Source of the DNA: Clostridia bacterium
GTDB taxonomy: Bacteria > Bacillota > Clostridia > Christensenellales > Aristaeellaceae
Assembly: GCA_017524725.1 (NCBI GenBank)
Contig: JAFXUZ010000086.1
Coordinates: 1 to 55,548, forward strand
Reading direction: 5' to 3'
Length of the DNA stretch: 55,548 bases
The notes beneath the pieces are model-generated. The model saw nothing but the letters and a program-made list of their open reading frames with translations, had not been told where the DNA came from and ran no database searches. Shown here piece after piece: positions 14,913-24,169 of the stretch; the first letter of the stretch is position 1, and the number at the start of each line of letters is the position of its first letter. Both the position numbers and the translations under genes were made by a program.

Positions 14913-16235
14913 GTGGATACGGCGGCGATTTGGGAAAAGGCATGCGTTCTGATGCGCACGGAGATGACGGAAGTGACCTTCAATACATGGATCCAGGGGG
15001 CGCTTCGTCCGCTCTCCATTTCGGGTGAATGCCTGTATGTGGAGGCAGTCACGGATTTTTATTACCAATTTGTCGTGAACAGGTATACGGCGCTGATCGC
15101 AAATGCCGTTTCCCAGGCATCCGGACGGCATATGCGGGTGGAGATACTCACTCCATCGGAAGCGGGGGAAATGAAAAACGGTACTGCGCCCGCAAAAAAC
15201 ATATCGGCGGCTTCCCTGAATCCCAGGTATACATTTGAAACCTTTGTGGTTGGGGCCAATAACCGTTTTGCACATGCGGCATCCCTTGCCGTAGCCGAAT
15301 CCCCGGGGACAAACTACAACCCACTGTTTATTTATGGCGGGGTGGGACTTGGCAAAACGCACCTGATGCACGCGATCGGTCATTATATCCTTTCACAGAA
15401 TCCGCAGGCCAGGGTCAAGTACATGACCACCGAGGCATTCACCAATGAGATGATCTCAGCCATCCAAAGCCGCACCATGTCCGAATTCAAGGATAAATAC
15501 CGCAACAACGTGGATGTGCTGATGGTGGACGACATCCAGTTCCTGGCGGGCAGGGATGCCACCCAGGAGGAATTTTTCCACACCTTCAACAGCCTTCGTG
15601 AAAACCGCAAACAGATCATCATTTCCTCCGACAAGCCTCCTAAGGAGATCCCGCGGCTGGAAGAGCGCCTCAGGTCCCGTTTTGAGGGCGGGTTGATCGC
15701 GGATATATCCAAACCCGATGAGGAAACACGCTACGAGATCCTGCGGAGGAAAGCGGAGGATGAGCCCATCAACGTGCCTCCGGAGGTTCTTCACATGATC
15801 GCCGAGAGGATCTCCAGCAACATCCGCGAACTGGAAGGCGCCATGACCAGACTGATCGCATACGCGTCGCTGACCGGCCGGCAGGTGGACAGGGAACTGG
15901 CCGAGACCGCCCTGCGGGAGACCTTCGCCGCCAGCGAAAAGCGTTGGGTCAGCAGCGACGACGTCATCAGGGCGACGGCGGATTATTTCAACATACGCTG
16001 TGAAGAACTGAAAGGCCCCCGGCGGTCCAGGGATATCGCTGTTCCAAGACAGCTGGCCATGTTTTTGTGCCGTGAGATGGTAGGCGTTTCCCTTGAAATG
16101 ATCGGGCGTGCCTTCAACCGGGACCATACCACCGTAATGCATGCATGCCAGAAGGTCACAGCGGACCTGAAAACGGATCCTCAGACGGCGCAGGCCGTGG
16201 ACGACTTAAAAAAGAAGCTGACCGAAAACGGCTGA
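14913..16235 (+). CDS. dnaA: Chromosomal replication initiator DnaA
   Basis: A 440-aa AAA+ protein. Domain I (1-80) has TEVTFNTWIQGALRP. Domain III has Walker A GGVGLGKT (142-149) and Walker B VLMVDDIQF (202-210). Domain IV has the DnaA signature RDHTTVMHACQKV near the C-terminus. The start GTG at 14913 has GGGGAGA 9 nt upstream and gives the usual MD..IW N-terminus; a TTG at 14895 is the longest option. DnaA boxes upstream suggest autoregulation. Unusually, dnaN does not follow: the next genes are msrA and an SDR gene. Confidence 0.96.
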   Translation: MDTAAIWEKACVLMRTEMTEVTFNTWIQGALRPLSISGECLYVEAVTDFYYQFVVNRYTALIANAVSQASGRHMRVEILTPSEAGEMKNGTAPAKNISAASLNPRYTFETFVVGANNRFAHAASLAVAESPGTNYNPLFIYGGVGLGKTHLMHAIGHYILSQNPQARVKYMTTEAFTNEMISAIQSRTMSEFKDKYRNNVDVLMVDDIQFLAGRDATQEEFFHTFNSLRENRKQIIISSDKPPKEIPRLEERLRSRFEGGLIADISKPDEETRYEILRRKAEDEPINVPPEVLHMIAERISSNIRELEGAMTRLIAYASLTGRQVDRELAETALRETFAASEKRWVSSDDVIRATADYFNIRCEELKGPRRSRDIAVPRQLAMFLCREMVGVSLEMIGRAFNRDHTTVMHACQKVTADLKTDPQTAQAVDDLKKKLTENG

Positions 16236-16378
16236 TCCGCGGTGCGGCTTCAGTCGGGAGAACTGTTGCTCAATAAAAGAGTATCGCGCTGCCGTCGTCA
16301 GCGGTCCGGGAGCTTTTTGCCATCGCTCTGCCATGCTGTCGGCGGTCAGTGTGCCTGATCTACGGAGGTGCGAAAAAA

Positions 16379-16882
16379 ATGAAGACGATCTATCTTGCTG
16401 GTGGCTGTTTCTGGGGTGTGCAGAAATATCTTGACCAGTTTGACGGTGTCATGGAGACCGAAACGGGCTATGCAAACGGACCTACGGAAAACCCGGGCTA
16501 TCGGGATGTATGCGGCAACAGCGGCCATGCCGAAACGGTCCGGGTCGTGTTTGATGAGACTGTGATATCCGCGGAGAAACTGCTTCGCTTTTATTTTTCG
16601 GTCATTGATCCCCTTTCGGTCAATCGCCAGGGGCATGACGAGGGCATTCAGTACCGCACCGGGATCTACTATACAGATGAAACGCTTTTGCCCGACATCC
16701 GAAAAGTATATGACGAGGAAGAGAAAAAATGCGGGCAAGCCCTGGCGGTAGAGGTCAAGCCGCTTCAGAACTTTTATCCCGCGGAAGAATATCATCAGAA
16801 ATACCTTGACAAGAATCCGGGAGGATATTGCCATATTCCCAGGTCCTTCTTTTCAATAGCCGGAAAGGACGGGGATGAATAA
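16379..16882 (+). CDS. msrA: Peptide-methionine (S)-S-oxide reductase
   Basis: A 167-aa repair enzyme that reduces methionine-S-sulfoxide. The catalytic motif is GGCFWG with Cys10; TGYANGPTENPGYRDVC and the segment INPLSVNRQG-like (PLSVNRQGHDEG) and YYTDE are typical. GGAGGTG lies 8 nt before the ATG. No MsrB domain is fused. The stop is 3 bases before the ATG of the SDR gene, so the two are probably translated together. Confidence 0.93.
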   Translation: MKTIYLAGGCFWGVQKYLDQFDGVMETETGYANGPTENPGYRDVCGNSGHAETVRVVFDETVISAEKLLRFYFSVIDPLSVNRQGHDEGIQYRTGIYYTDETLLPDIRKVYDEEEKKCGQALAVEVKPLQNFYPAEEYHQKYLDKNPGGYCHIPRSFFSIAGKDGDE

Positions 16883-16885
16883 ACC

Positions 16886-17584
16886 ATGGAGAAGGTTGCA
16901 GTCATTACCGGCGGCGGCCATGGGATAGGGAAAGCCGCGGCGGAGGCGTTCCGAAGGGAAGGAATGGCCGTCTGCACGGCGGATATCCTTCCGGGCTGTT
17001 CATTCACCGGAGATATCGGCAGGCGGGAAGACCTGGAAGCGTTTGCGCGGCAGGTGACCGCCCTTTACGGGCGCGTGGACGTGCTTGTCAACAACGCGCC
17101 GCCGCCGATGAAAGGGATCGATGAATGCTCCTATGAGGATTTCCAATATGCCCTGGCCGTGGGAGTGACGGCACCGTTCTATCTGACCAGGCTGTTCCTT
17201 CCGGTTTTCGCTCCCGGGGCCTCAGTCATCAATATCTCATCCTCCAGGGACAGGATGAGTCAGGCGCAGACAGAGAGCTACACCGCCGCCAAGGGAGGGA
17301 TATCCGCCCTGACCCATGCCATGGCGGTCAGCCTGGCAGGCAGGGTAAGGGTAAACAGCATCTCTCCCGGGTGGATCGAGACAAGGGGCGCGGAGCACGA
17401 CGGTCCGGACGCCCTTCAGCAGCCCGTGGGCAGGGTCGGCAGGCCGGAGGACATCGCGGAACTGATCCTGTTCCTTGCGGGTGACAAGGCCGGTTTCATT
17501 ACCGGGGAAAATATATGCGTGGATGGCGGAATGACGAAATTGATGATCTATCATGGGGATGCCGGCTGGACATACAGTCCTTAA
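16886..17584 (+). CDS. Short-chain dehydrogenase/reductase
   Basis: A 232-aa NAD(P)-dependent oxidoreductase of the classical SDR family. The cofactor motif TGGGHGIG is at 8-15, NNAP at 69-72 (usually NNAG), and the catalytic Ser-Tyr-Lys set is SSS near 118-120, Y132 and K136 (YTAAK). The C-terminus has SPGWIETRG and a FITGENICVDGGM-type end. Substrate cannot be told. It is coupled to msrA (3-base gap) and converges with recQ, with only 7 bases between stops. Confidence 0.9.
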   Translation: MEKVAVITGGGHGIGKAAAEAFRREGMAVCTADILPGCSFTGDIGRREDLEAFARQVTALYGRVDVLVNNAPPPMKGIDECSYEDFQYALAVGVTAPFYLTRLFLPVFAPGASVINISSSRDRMSQAQTESYTAAKGGISALTHAMAVSLAGRVRVNSISPGWIETRGAEHDGPDALQQPVGRVGRPEDIAELILFLAGDKAGFITGENICVDGGMTKLMIYHGDAGWTYSP

Positions 17585-17591
17585 GGCAAAA

Positions 17592-19835
17592 TCAGTTTAT
17601 ATCATCAGGAATGGTATACAGCCCGAGGATCATTATCTGTGCTTCAGGAGAGAGCAGGACGGTCTGATAGGCTGTACCTTTTGCGGAAAGCTTTTCCTGC
17701 ACCGCAAGATGGAATTCCTGTGCCCTGGGACCGGCGACGGCATACTCGCCGGTATCTTTTTTTCCTTTTTTGAGGACATCCAGTGAAACGAGTTTCGCTT
17801 CCACATCCACGCCGAATAGTTTCCGGACCTCCCGAGGCTCTTTCAGGTCGGAGAGGGCTTTGGCGAAATGCGCCATGGTGCAGGGCTCGGCGGAAGGAAC
17901 AAAAGCGGAGGCTTCCGATGGGGTAAGCATGAACTGCAGACGCTGATCCTGCCGGTACGTCTTTCTCTGCCTGCCTTTATTCGTTTCCTCCGGGATCTCC
18001 CGGATGGCGAAGCGGGCACAGAATGAACGGATCACCTGTAGGAAACGCCCGCCGTACTCCTCAGCCTTCCGGAAGCCGACACCGGAAACATCTATGAACT
18101 CCCGCTCCGTCAGAGGGAGCTTCCTGCACATATCAGAAAGGGCCGAATCGGAAAAAACAATGTGCGGCGGCAGTCCTTTTTCCTGTGCGATGGACAAACG
18201 GAGCCCGCGCAGGAGCGCCATCAGGTCTTCCTCGCTCCAGGTCCCTTCACCTTCCGCCCGGACGGGAACTGTCCGGACGCTGTCTTTGTCCGCAGGCCTG
18301 CGCCACATAAAGCTTCTTTTCCCCGAAAGGATCTCCTCTGCCAGGGGACCCGGAGCGATCATCGGATAGCCGCTGCGGTATGTGCGGGAGAGGATATCCT
18401 CCCGAATCAGCGCTTCCAGCAGGCCGCATACATCGGCTTCCTCCATCCCATCCAGGGCTTTCCAGCAGTGCAGGAAGGAAAAACGGCTTTTTTTGTCTTC
18501 CTCGCGGATGGTACCGCACAGGACTTTGGCCATGTTTTTCAATCCGCAGCGCTCGTTGAGCTCGACTGCGGCGGCTGCGGCCTTCTGCGCTTCCCGGGTG
18601 GCATCGATGGCTGCGTATCCGAGGGTGCAATGGGAGCAGCCGGAACAGGTGGCTTTGGCTTTTTCACCGAAGTATTCCAGGATATACTGCCTGAGGCAGC
18701 CCGGGCAGGTACAGTATTTTTCCATCCGGCGCAGTTTTTCGAGATCTCTGCGCCGGAGTTCCTCAAATTCGCCGTCGGAGAGTTCCTCGTTCCTTTCCCG
18801 ATGTTCGATCATATACCGGCCGATGATCAAGTCCTGCGGGGAATAGAGAAGGATGCATTCGGCGGGATCTCCATCCCTTCCGGCCCTTCCGGCTTCCTGG
18901 TAATAATTTTCCATGCTCTGCGGCATATTGTAATGGATGACGAACCGCACATTGGATTTATCGATGCCCATGCCGAATGCGTTGGTGGCGGTGATCAGCT
19001 TTTTCCGGTCAAAAATAAAGTCGTCCTGGCTTGACACCCTTTCCTCATTGCTCATGCCGGCGTGATAACGGGCAGCGGGGCAGCCGTGTGCGTTCAGGAA
19101 ATCGCACAGCCGGTCCGTGTTTTTGCGGGTGGCACAGTAAATGATCCCGCTTTCGTCCCTGTGACGGGCAAGGAACTGCAGGATCCACTGGTCCCTGGAA
19201 CGGGGCGTTTCCACACCGAAAAAGAGGTTTGGGCGGTCGAAGCCGGAAACCAGGACTTTGGGATCCTTCAGCGCCAGGAGCTTCAGTATGTCGCTGCGAA
19301 CCGTACTGGTGGCTGTGGCGGTAAAGGCTCCCACCGCCGGACGATGAGAAAACTGTCCGATAAAATCTGCGATCTTCAGATAACTCGGTCTGAAATCCTG
19401 GCCCCACTGGGAAACGCAGTGGGCTTCGTCAACGGCGATCAGGCGGATATCGGCATTCAGGGCAAAGGACAGAAAATTGGGCGAAACGAGGCGTTCCGGG
19501 GCGACGTAGATGATCCTGTATGCTCCTTCACCTGCCAGGCGCAGGGCTTTGCGGATCTGTCCCTCGGTGAGGGAAGAATTGATATAGGCAGCAGGGACAC
19601 CGGCCTGGTTGAGGGAACGCACCTGGTCTTTCATCAGGGAAAGAAGGGGGGAAATGACCAGGGATATCCCGTCCGAAAGGATCGCCGGTATCTGGTAACA
19701 CAGGGATTTACCCGCGCCTGTCGGCATGACGGCAAGCACATCCCTGCCGTTTGACAGGGAATCGATCATCTCTTCCTGCCCTGGATGAAAGGATGTGTAG
19801 CCGAAGAATTTTTTCAGTACCTTGTATTTGTCCAT
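17592..19835 (-). CDS. recQ: ATP-dependent DNA helicase RecQ
   Basis: A 747-aa 3'-5' helicase. ATG 19835 has GGGAG 5 nt upstream. Motifs: Walker A MPTGAGKS (37-44), DEAH box (136-139) with CVSQWGQDFRPSY, helicase C-terminal part with FGMGIDKSNVRFVIHYNMPQ and YYQEAGRAGRDG, and a zinc-binding region with CTCPGCLRQ and CSGCSHC. An HRDC-like domain follows (RLSIAQEKGLPPHIVFSD, RKLPLTEREFIDVSGVG). The last 130 residues are an extension with sequence resembling a second repair-type domain. It has its own promoter (19873-19901). Role: recombination repair and restart of stalled forks. Confidence 0.93.
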   Translation of the reverse strand: MDKYKVLKKFFGYTSFHPGQEEMIDSLSNGRDVLAVMPTGAGKSLCYQIPAILSDGISLVISPLLSLMKDQVRSLNQAGVPAAYINSSLTEGQIRKALRLAGEGAYRIIYVAPERLVSPNFLSFALNADIRLIAVDEAHCVSQWGQDFRPSYLKIADFIGQFSHRPAVGAFTATATSTVRSDILKLLALKDPKVLVSGFDRPNLFFGVETPRSRDQWILQFLARHRDESGIIYCATRKNTDRLCDFLNAHGCPAARYHAGMSNEERVSSQDDFIFDRKKLITATNAFGMGIDKSNVRFVIHYNMPQSMENYYQEAGRAGRDGDPAECILLYSPQDLIIGRYMIEHRERNEELSDGEFEELRRRDLEKLRRMEKYCTCPGCLRQYILEYFGEKAKATCSGCSHCTLGYAAIDATREAQKAAAAAVELNERCGLKNMAKVLCGTIREEDKKSRFSFLHCWKALDGMEEADVCGLLEALIREDILSRTYRSGYPMIAPGPLAEEILSGKRSFMWRRPADKDSVRTVPVRAEGEGTWSEEDLMALLRGLRLSIAQEKGLPPHIVFSDSALSDMCRKLPLTEREFIDVSGVGFRKAEEYGGRFLQVIRSFCARFAIREIPEETNKGRQRKTYRQDQRLQFMLTPSEASAFVPSAEPCTMAHFAKALSDLKEPREVRKLFGVDVEAKLVSLDVLKKGKKDTGEYAVAGPRAQEFHLAVQEKLSAKGTAYQTVLLSPEAQIMILGLYTIPDDIN

Positions 19836-19872
19836 GACGTCTCCCGTTCCGCCGCACGCAGGCAGCCTGTTC

Positions 19873-19901
19873 ATTATACACTTGACAGTGCTTTTTGTCA
19901 T
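19873..19901 (-). promoter_or_regulatory. recQ promoter
   Basis: Read on the minus strand: ATGACA, 17 bases, TATAAT; the recQ ATG follows about 37 bases downstream. Confidence 0.65.
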
Positions 19902-20017
19902 GGCAAAATGCCCAAAGGCTTCTATTTTTTTCATTGACTTGGAGTGCACTTCAGGGGGTAGGATATCCATGGTATGTTCCATGAACGGACGGGTAATGAT
20001 ACGCGGGAGGAAAAAAG

Positions 20018-21766
20018 ATGATCAAAACGTTGTGGCGGCTCAGCCGCGAAGCTGCGCGCTACAGGGGGCTGTATACCTTTGCGATCCTGTCGACTCTTGC
20101 GCTGACAGGGGTCAACCTGGCTGCTCCCAGGGTGCTTTCTGCCATGACGGGGATCGTGGAACGTGGTGTGGAGGAAAAGGACCTGAAGACCATCGCGTTA
20201 ATGACGGCTGCTCTGGCAGTACTGTATCTGCTGCGCGTCCTGTTTCGCTTCCTCAGCAATTACCTTGCCCATAAGGCTGCGTGGCACCTTGTGGGGGACC
20301 TGCGAACAAAAACCTACAATAAGCTGGAACGTATGCACCTGGGCTATTTCCACGACAAGCAGACCGGGGACCTGATGAGCAGGATCGTCAACGACACCAG
20401 GGATTTTGAGCTTCTTTACGCCCATATGATCCCGGAAAGCATGACCAACCTGGTCACCTTTTTCGGTGTGCTGATCATGCTGCTCACCATCAACTGGAAG
20501 CTTGCGCTGATCACCTGTGCACCGATTCCTCTGATCTTCCTCTCCGGTGTGGTCTTTTCAAAAAAGGTGAGACCGTATTTCCGTGTTTCGCAGAAAAAGA
20601 TGGGTGAGCTCAACGGTAAGCTTCAGGATAATTTGTCCGGTATCCATGAGATCCAGTCCTTCGGACGGGAAGACTATGAGACCGAAAAGGTGAACGAAAA
20701 AAACTTTGAGCATATCCGGGCGATGCTGAAGGCACTGAAGATCAGCGCGGTGTTCCACCCTTCGGTGGAATTCATTTCTTCACTGGGGACGGTCCTGGTG
20801 GTTGTTTTCGGGGGATATATGGCCTGGCGAGAAGGACTTAAGGTGGCTGATATCGTGGCGTTTCTTCTGTATCTTGGCCTTTTTTACGCACCGGTCACCG
20901 GTCTTGCCAGCCTGCTTGAAAACCTGCAACAATCCATGGCAGGGGCCGAACGTGTCCTGGACGTCCTGGATGCGCCTCAGGAGATCAGGGACAGTCCCAA
21001 TGCCATAACGCTTGAAAATGTCAGGGGAGAGATCATCTTCGACCACGTCAGTTTTTCCTACAGGCAGGATATCCCTGTCCTGCGGGATGTATCCTTCCGG
21101 TGCGAGCCGGGAAAAATGCTTGCACTGGTGGGCCCGACCGGGGTGGGCAAGACCACACTGACACAATTGATCTCCAGGTTTTATGAGCCCACTTCCGGAC
21201 GGATCCTGATCGACGGGTATGACCTGAGGGATGTTGCCATAGAAAGCCTGCGCCGGAATATTTCGCCGGTCCTGCAGGACACATTCCTTTTCAACGGGAC
21301 CATTGCGGAAAACATAGGGTATGCGGTTCCCGAGGCATCGGAGGAGGATATCGAAGCAGCTGCCAGGGCAGCGAATATCCACGAGGATATCATGGCAATG
21401 CCTGACGGTTACAGGACCCGGGTGGGGGAAAGGGGGCTGCGCCTTTCCGGGGGCCAGAAACAGCGTGTGGCTATCGCCAGAGCCATCCTGAGACGGTCCC
21501 CGATCATCATCCTGGATGAAGCCACCGCCTCCGTGGATGTGGAGACAGAGAGACAGATACAGGAAGCCATCGCCGGCATTGCCGGCAAAAGGACGATCAT
21601 AGCGATCGCCCACCGCCTGTCCACCATCCGCAATGCGGATACGATCCTTGTGATCGAGGACGGGCGTGTTACCGAAAGCGGCAGCCACGACGAACTGGTT
21701 GCCCTGGGCGGAAGCTATGCAAGGATGAACAGGATACAAAATTCCTCCGGCGGCGGGATCGCATAA
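20018..21766 (+). CDS. ABC exporter (fused membrane and ATPase domains)
   Basis: A 582-aa half-transporter of the MsbA/lipid-multidrug type. Six membrane helices occupy about residues 20-310 with the cytoplasmic loop sequence GDLMSRIVNDTRDFE. The ATPase domain has Walker A GPTGVGKTT, Q-loop PVLQDTFLFN, signature LSGGQKQR, Walker B IIILDEATASVD and switch His in IAHRLST. All motifs are canonical, so it probably works as a homodimer. GGGAGG precedes the ATG by 7 nt. It stands alone, followed by an AAACGGT/ACCGTTT hairpin. Substrate unknown. Confidence 0.9.
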   Translation: MIKTLWRLSREAARYRGLYTFAILSTLALTGVNLAAPRVLSAMTGIVERGVEEKDLKTIALMTAALAVLYLLRVLFRFLSNYLAHKAAWHLVGDLRTKTYNKLERMHLGYFHDKQTGDLMSRIVNDTRDFELLYAHMIPESMTNLVTFFGVLIMLLTINWKLALITCAPIPLIFLSGVVFSKKVRPYFRVSQKKMGELNGKLQDNLSGIHEIQSFGREDYETEKVNEKNFEHIRAMLKALKISAVFHPSVEFISSLGTVLVVVFGGYMAWREGLKVADIVAFLLYLGLFYAPVTGLASLLENLQQSMAGAERVLDVLDAPQEIRDSPNAITLENVRGEIIFDHVSFSYRQDIPVLRDVSFRCEPGKMLALVGPTGVGKTTLTQLISRFYEPTSGRILIDGYDLRDVAIESLRRNISPVLQDTFLFNGTIAENIGYAVPEASEEDIEAAARAANIHEDIMAMPDGYRTRVGERGLRLSGGQKQRVAIARAILRRSPIIILDEATASVDVETERQIQEAIAGIAGKRTIIAIAHRLSTIRNADTILVIEDGRVTESGSHDELVALGGSYARMNRIQNSSGGGIA

Positions 21767-21786
21767 AGCCGGGCCGAAAAGATGCA

Positions 21787-21808
21787 AAACGGTGAACCGT
21801 TTGTTTTG
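21787..21808 (+). terminator. Hairpin terminator after the ABC exporter gene
   Basis: AAACGGT and ACCGTTT pair around GA, followed by GTTTTG. It is short but placed 20 bases after the stop. Confidence 0.5.
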
Positions 21809-21883
21809 ATACGCCGGAAGCGATTTGCCGGTTTTCGGCTGCTTTCGCTGAACAGGGTTGGATCTGTGCGCCGGGCGCGGTTT

Positions 21884-24049
21884 TCACAATAAGTATCTTC
21901 CTTTTTCGACGATATGTGTTTTACCGCCGATGACGATCTTTGTTTTTACGGGAGTTTCGATCTCATACCGGATCCCGTTGTCTGTCCAGGACCATGCTGA
22001 GCTGACGCGGCCGTGAACGGTGTCCAGCACCGCGGAAAGGGACGCGACGCGCCTGTCGGGCTGCGGGGCGATGAGGACCTGTGCGAATCCCGGTTTCATG
22101 GGCCGGATGCCGCACGCGACCCCGAACACCCAGTCTGCGACGGATCCGTATGCGTAATGATTGTATGAATTCATGTCGTCATCCCAGAAGGATCCGTCCG
22201 GCCTGATCCCGTCCCAGTGCTCCCAGATTGTGGTAGCGCCTTTTGATACCGAGTACAGCCAGCCGGGATATTCTTTGCGCAATAACAGGGACCAGGCGAT
22301 ATCCCCATGTCCGTACCTGCTCAGTTCGTGCAGCAGGTACGGCGTCCCTACAAGGCCGGTCTGCAGCTTTGTACCGCAGTCGGCGATCTGAGCGGCGAGG
22401 GCGTCGGCCAGTCTTTGCGGGTCGTCGGTAAGGCCGAAATGCAGCGTCAGGACTTTTTCGGTCTGGGTGTTCAGCCGTTCCGAGAACCTGGCCTTGTATG
22501 CGCTGACGATCCGTGCATACAGATCGCGGTATCCGCTGACATCCTTACCCAGGAGTTCGCCTGACCTGATCACGATGTCGACGGAGTTGGCGTAAAAAAC
22601 GCTTAAGACCAGGTCGTCACTGCTGAACCCGCGCTTGGAAAGCTCGATCGTAGCGGGATGGTAATCTTCCGGCGCATCCAGCGCTAGCCAATCGCCATAA
22701 GTCCAGCAGCCGGTCCACAGGTCCTTATCGGTGGAAACGGTTGGGATGTAGGCGATCCATTTTTCCATGGCGGGATACATATCGGACAGGAAGGAAAGAT
22801 CCCCGTATGTTTCAAACAGCTGCCAGGGAATGATGGTCACCGCATCGGACCAGGCTCCTCCGCCGGGCTTATAGGCAGTGAGGCTCGGGATCACCTCCGG
22901 CACCCACCCGTTATCATGCTGGGCTGCGCGCATATCGGCGAGCCATTTGCGGAAAAACTGCCGTACGTCATACTGGTACGTGGCTGTGCGGCAGAAGATC
23001 TGCCCGTCTCCCGTCCAGCCATAACGTTCGTCCCGCTGCGGGCAGTCCGTGGGGATATCCAGATAATTGCCTTTCTGGCTCCAGACAATGTTGCTGAACA
23101 GTCGATCCAGCATCCGGTCGCTGCTGTGCAGCCATCCGGTGCGTGTCATTTCGGAGTGCAGAACGATCGCCCGAATGTTTTCAGCCGAAAACCCTTGAGG
23201 ATAAGCGTCGACGCGCAGATACCTGAAACCGAAGAAAGTGAACCGCGGCTTATAGGACTGCCGTCCTTCACGGCATACATATATCAACCGGCTCCGGGCG
23301 GAACGGTAATTGGCGTTGTAGAAATTACCGTCCTTATCCAATACTTCCGCTGTGGACAGGCACAGCTTTTCACCTGCATGGGCGGAAATATCAAACGCCA
23401 TGTAACCGGTCAGGTTCTGTCCAAAGTCGATCACCCACTCTCCCCGGGGCGTACGAAAGGACGAACGCGGATAGACGGTCTCCTGTTCCCGTACCTCCGG
23501 GCCCTCCTGCGGGATCAGTATGTTCTTTGGATGATCGCAGATCACGGCAGGCCGGAATATGGGTACACGGGTCATGTCCACATCCTCGCCGATAAATATG
23601 CCGTTCAGCGTCACCTCACTCTCGGAAACCTCCCAGTCCCCATCCGTCAGGATCGTTTCTTCTGAGCCGTCGGTATAAACGATATACAGGGCGGCGATCA
23701 GCATGGCCGGCAGGAATTCATCGGGGTTCTGTGTTTTGGTCCAGGGGGCGTTTGTCCTGCGGTACCATCCGCTTCCAACGGTGACCTCCAGGACATTGTC
23801 TTCCTTCAGGAGTTTTTCTATGTCATAGGTCTGTACCTGAAGACGTTTTCTGTATTCTGTCCACCCCGGGGCAAGAATAAAGCGCCCTACCCGTTCACCG
23901 TTCAGTTTGGCCTCGTATACGCCGTCGCAGGTGACTTCCAGGGATGCAGTACGAACAGACTTTCTACAGCGGAATCTCCGCCTGAAAATGGGCGCCGTGG
24001 TGGAAGAGGCTCCCGGCATGGTGATCCAGGAAGCGGATGAGATCCTCAT
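21884..24049 (-). CDS. Alpha-L-rhamnosidase, GH78 family
   Basis: A 721-aa glycosidase that releases terminal L-rhamnose from plant polysaccharides or glycosides. No signal peptide, so it acts in the cytosol. The N-terminal beta domains contain LEVTCDGVYEAKLNGERVG and APGWTEYRKRLQVQTYD. The catalytic (alpha/alpha)6 barrel contains DCPQRDERYGWTGDGQ, which carries a conserved acidic residue of the active site, and TTIWEHWDGIRPDGSF with the second conserved Glu. SYNHYAYGSVADW is also a family hallmark. The start ATG 24049 is preferred because AAAGGA lies 9 nt upstream; ATG 24055 is only 3 nt from the site. Slightly shorter at the N-terminus than many GH78 enzymes. No transporter or regulator for rhamnosides is adjacent. 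Confidence 0.88.
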   Translation of the reverse strand: MRISSASWITMPGASSTTAPIFRRRFRCRKSVRTASLEVTCDGVYEAKLNGERVGRFILAPGWTEYRKRLQVQTYDIEKLLKEDNVLEVTVGSGWYRRTNAPWTKTQNPDEFLPAMLIAALYIVYTDGSEETILTDGDWEVSESEVTLNGIFIGEDVDMTRVPIFRPAVICDHPKNILIPQEGPEVREQETVYPRSSFRTPRGEWVIDFGQNLTGYMAFDISAHAGEKLCLSTAEVLDKDGNFYNANYRSARSRLIYVCREGRQSYKPRFTFFGFRYLRVDAYPQGFSAENIRAIVLHSEMTRTGWLHSSDRMLDRLFSNIVWSQKGNYLDIPTDCPQRDERYGWTGDGQIFCRTATYQYDVRQFFRKWLADMRAAQHDNGWVPEVIPSLTAYKPGGGAWSDAVTIIPWQLFETYGDLSFLSDMYPAMEKWIAYIPTVSTDKDLWTGCWTYGDWLALDAPEDYHPATIELSKRGFSSDDLVLSVFYANSVDIVIRSGELLGKDVSGYRDLYARIVSAYKARFSERLNTQTEKVLTLHFGLTDDPQRLADALAAQIADCGTKLQTGLVGTPYLLHELSRYGHGDIAWSLLLRKEYPGWLYSVSKGATTIWEHWDGIRPDGSFWDDDMNSYNHYAYGSVADWVFGVACGIRPMKPGFAQVLIAPQPDRRVASLSAVLDTVHGRVSSAWSWTDNGIRYEIETPVKTKIVIGGKTHIVEKGRYLL

Positions 24050-24100
24050 AAACATCTTTCCTTTCTTAATAGGTGCTTTTGACCCATCGGGCTGAAGAGC

Positions 24101-24139
24101 GCATCCCCCAGGTCCGAAGATCCGGACCCTGGGGGATGC
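24101..24139. terminator. Long hairpin between the ADH and rhamnosidase genes
   Basis: GCATCCCCCAGGTCCG pairs with CGGACC-C-TGGGGGATGC, one bulge. There is no T-run on the minus strand, so it may be a processing or attenuation element rather than a full terminator. Confidence 0.5.
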
Positions 24140-24169
24140 AAAAACGGCATGTCAGAAGATTGGATGGTT

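Noticed and set aside
18162..19034. 290-codon plus frame opposite recQ
   Set aside because: The translation is an antisense shadow of recQ, with no start site and no motif.
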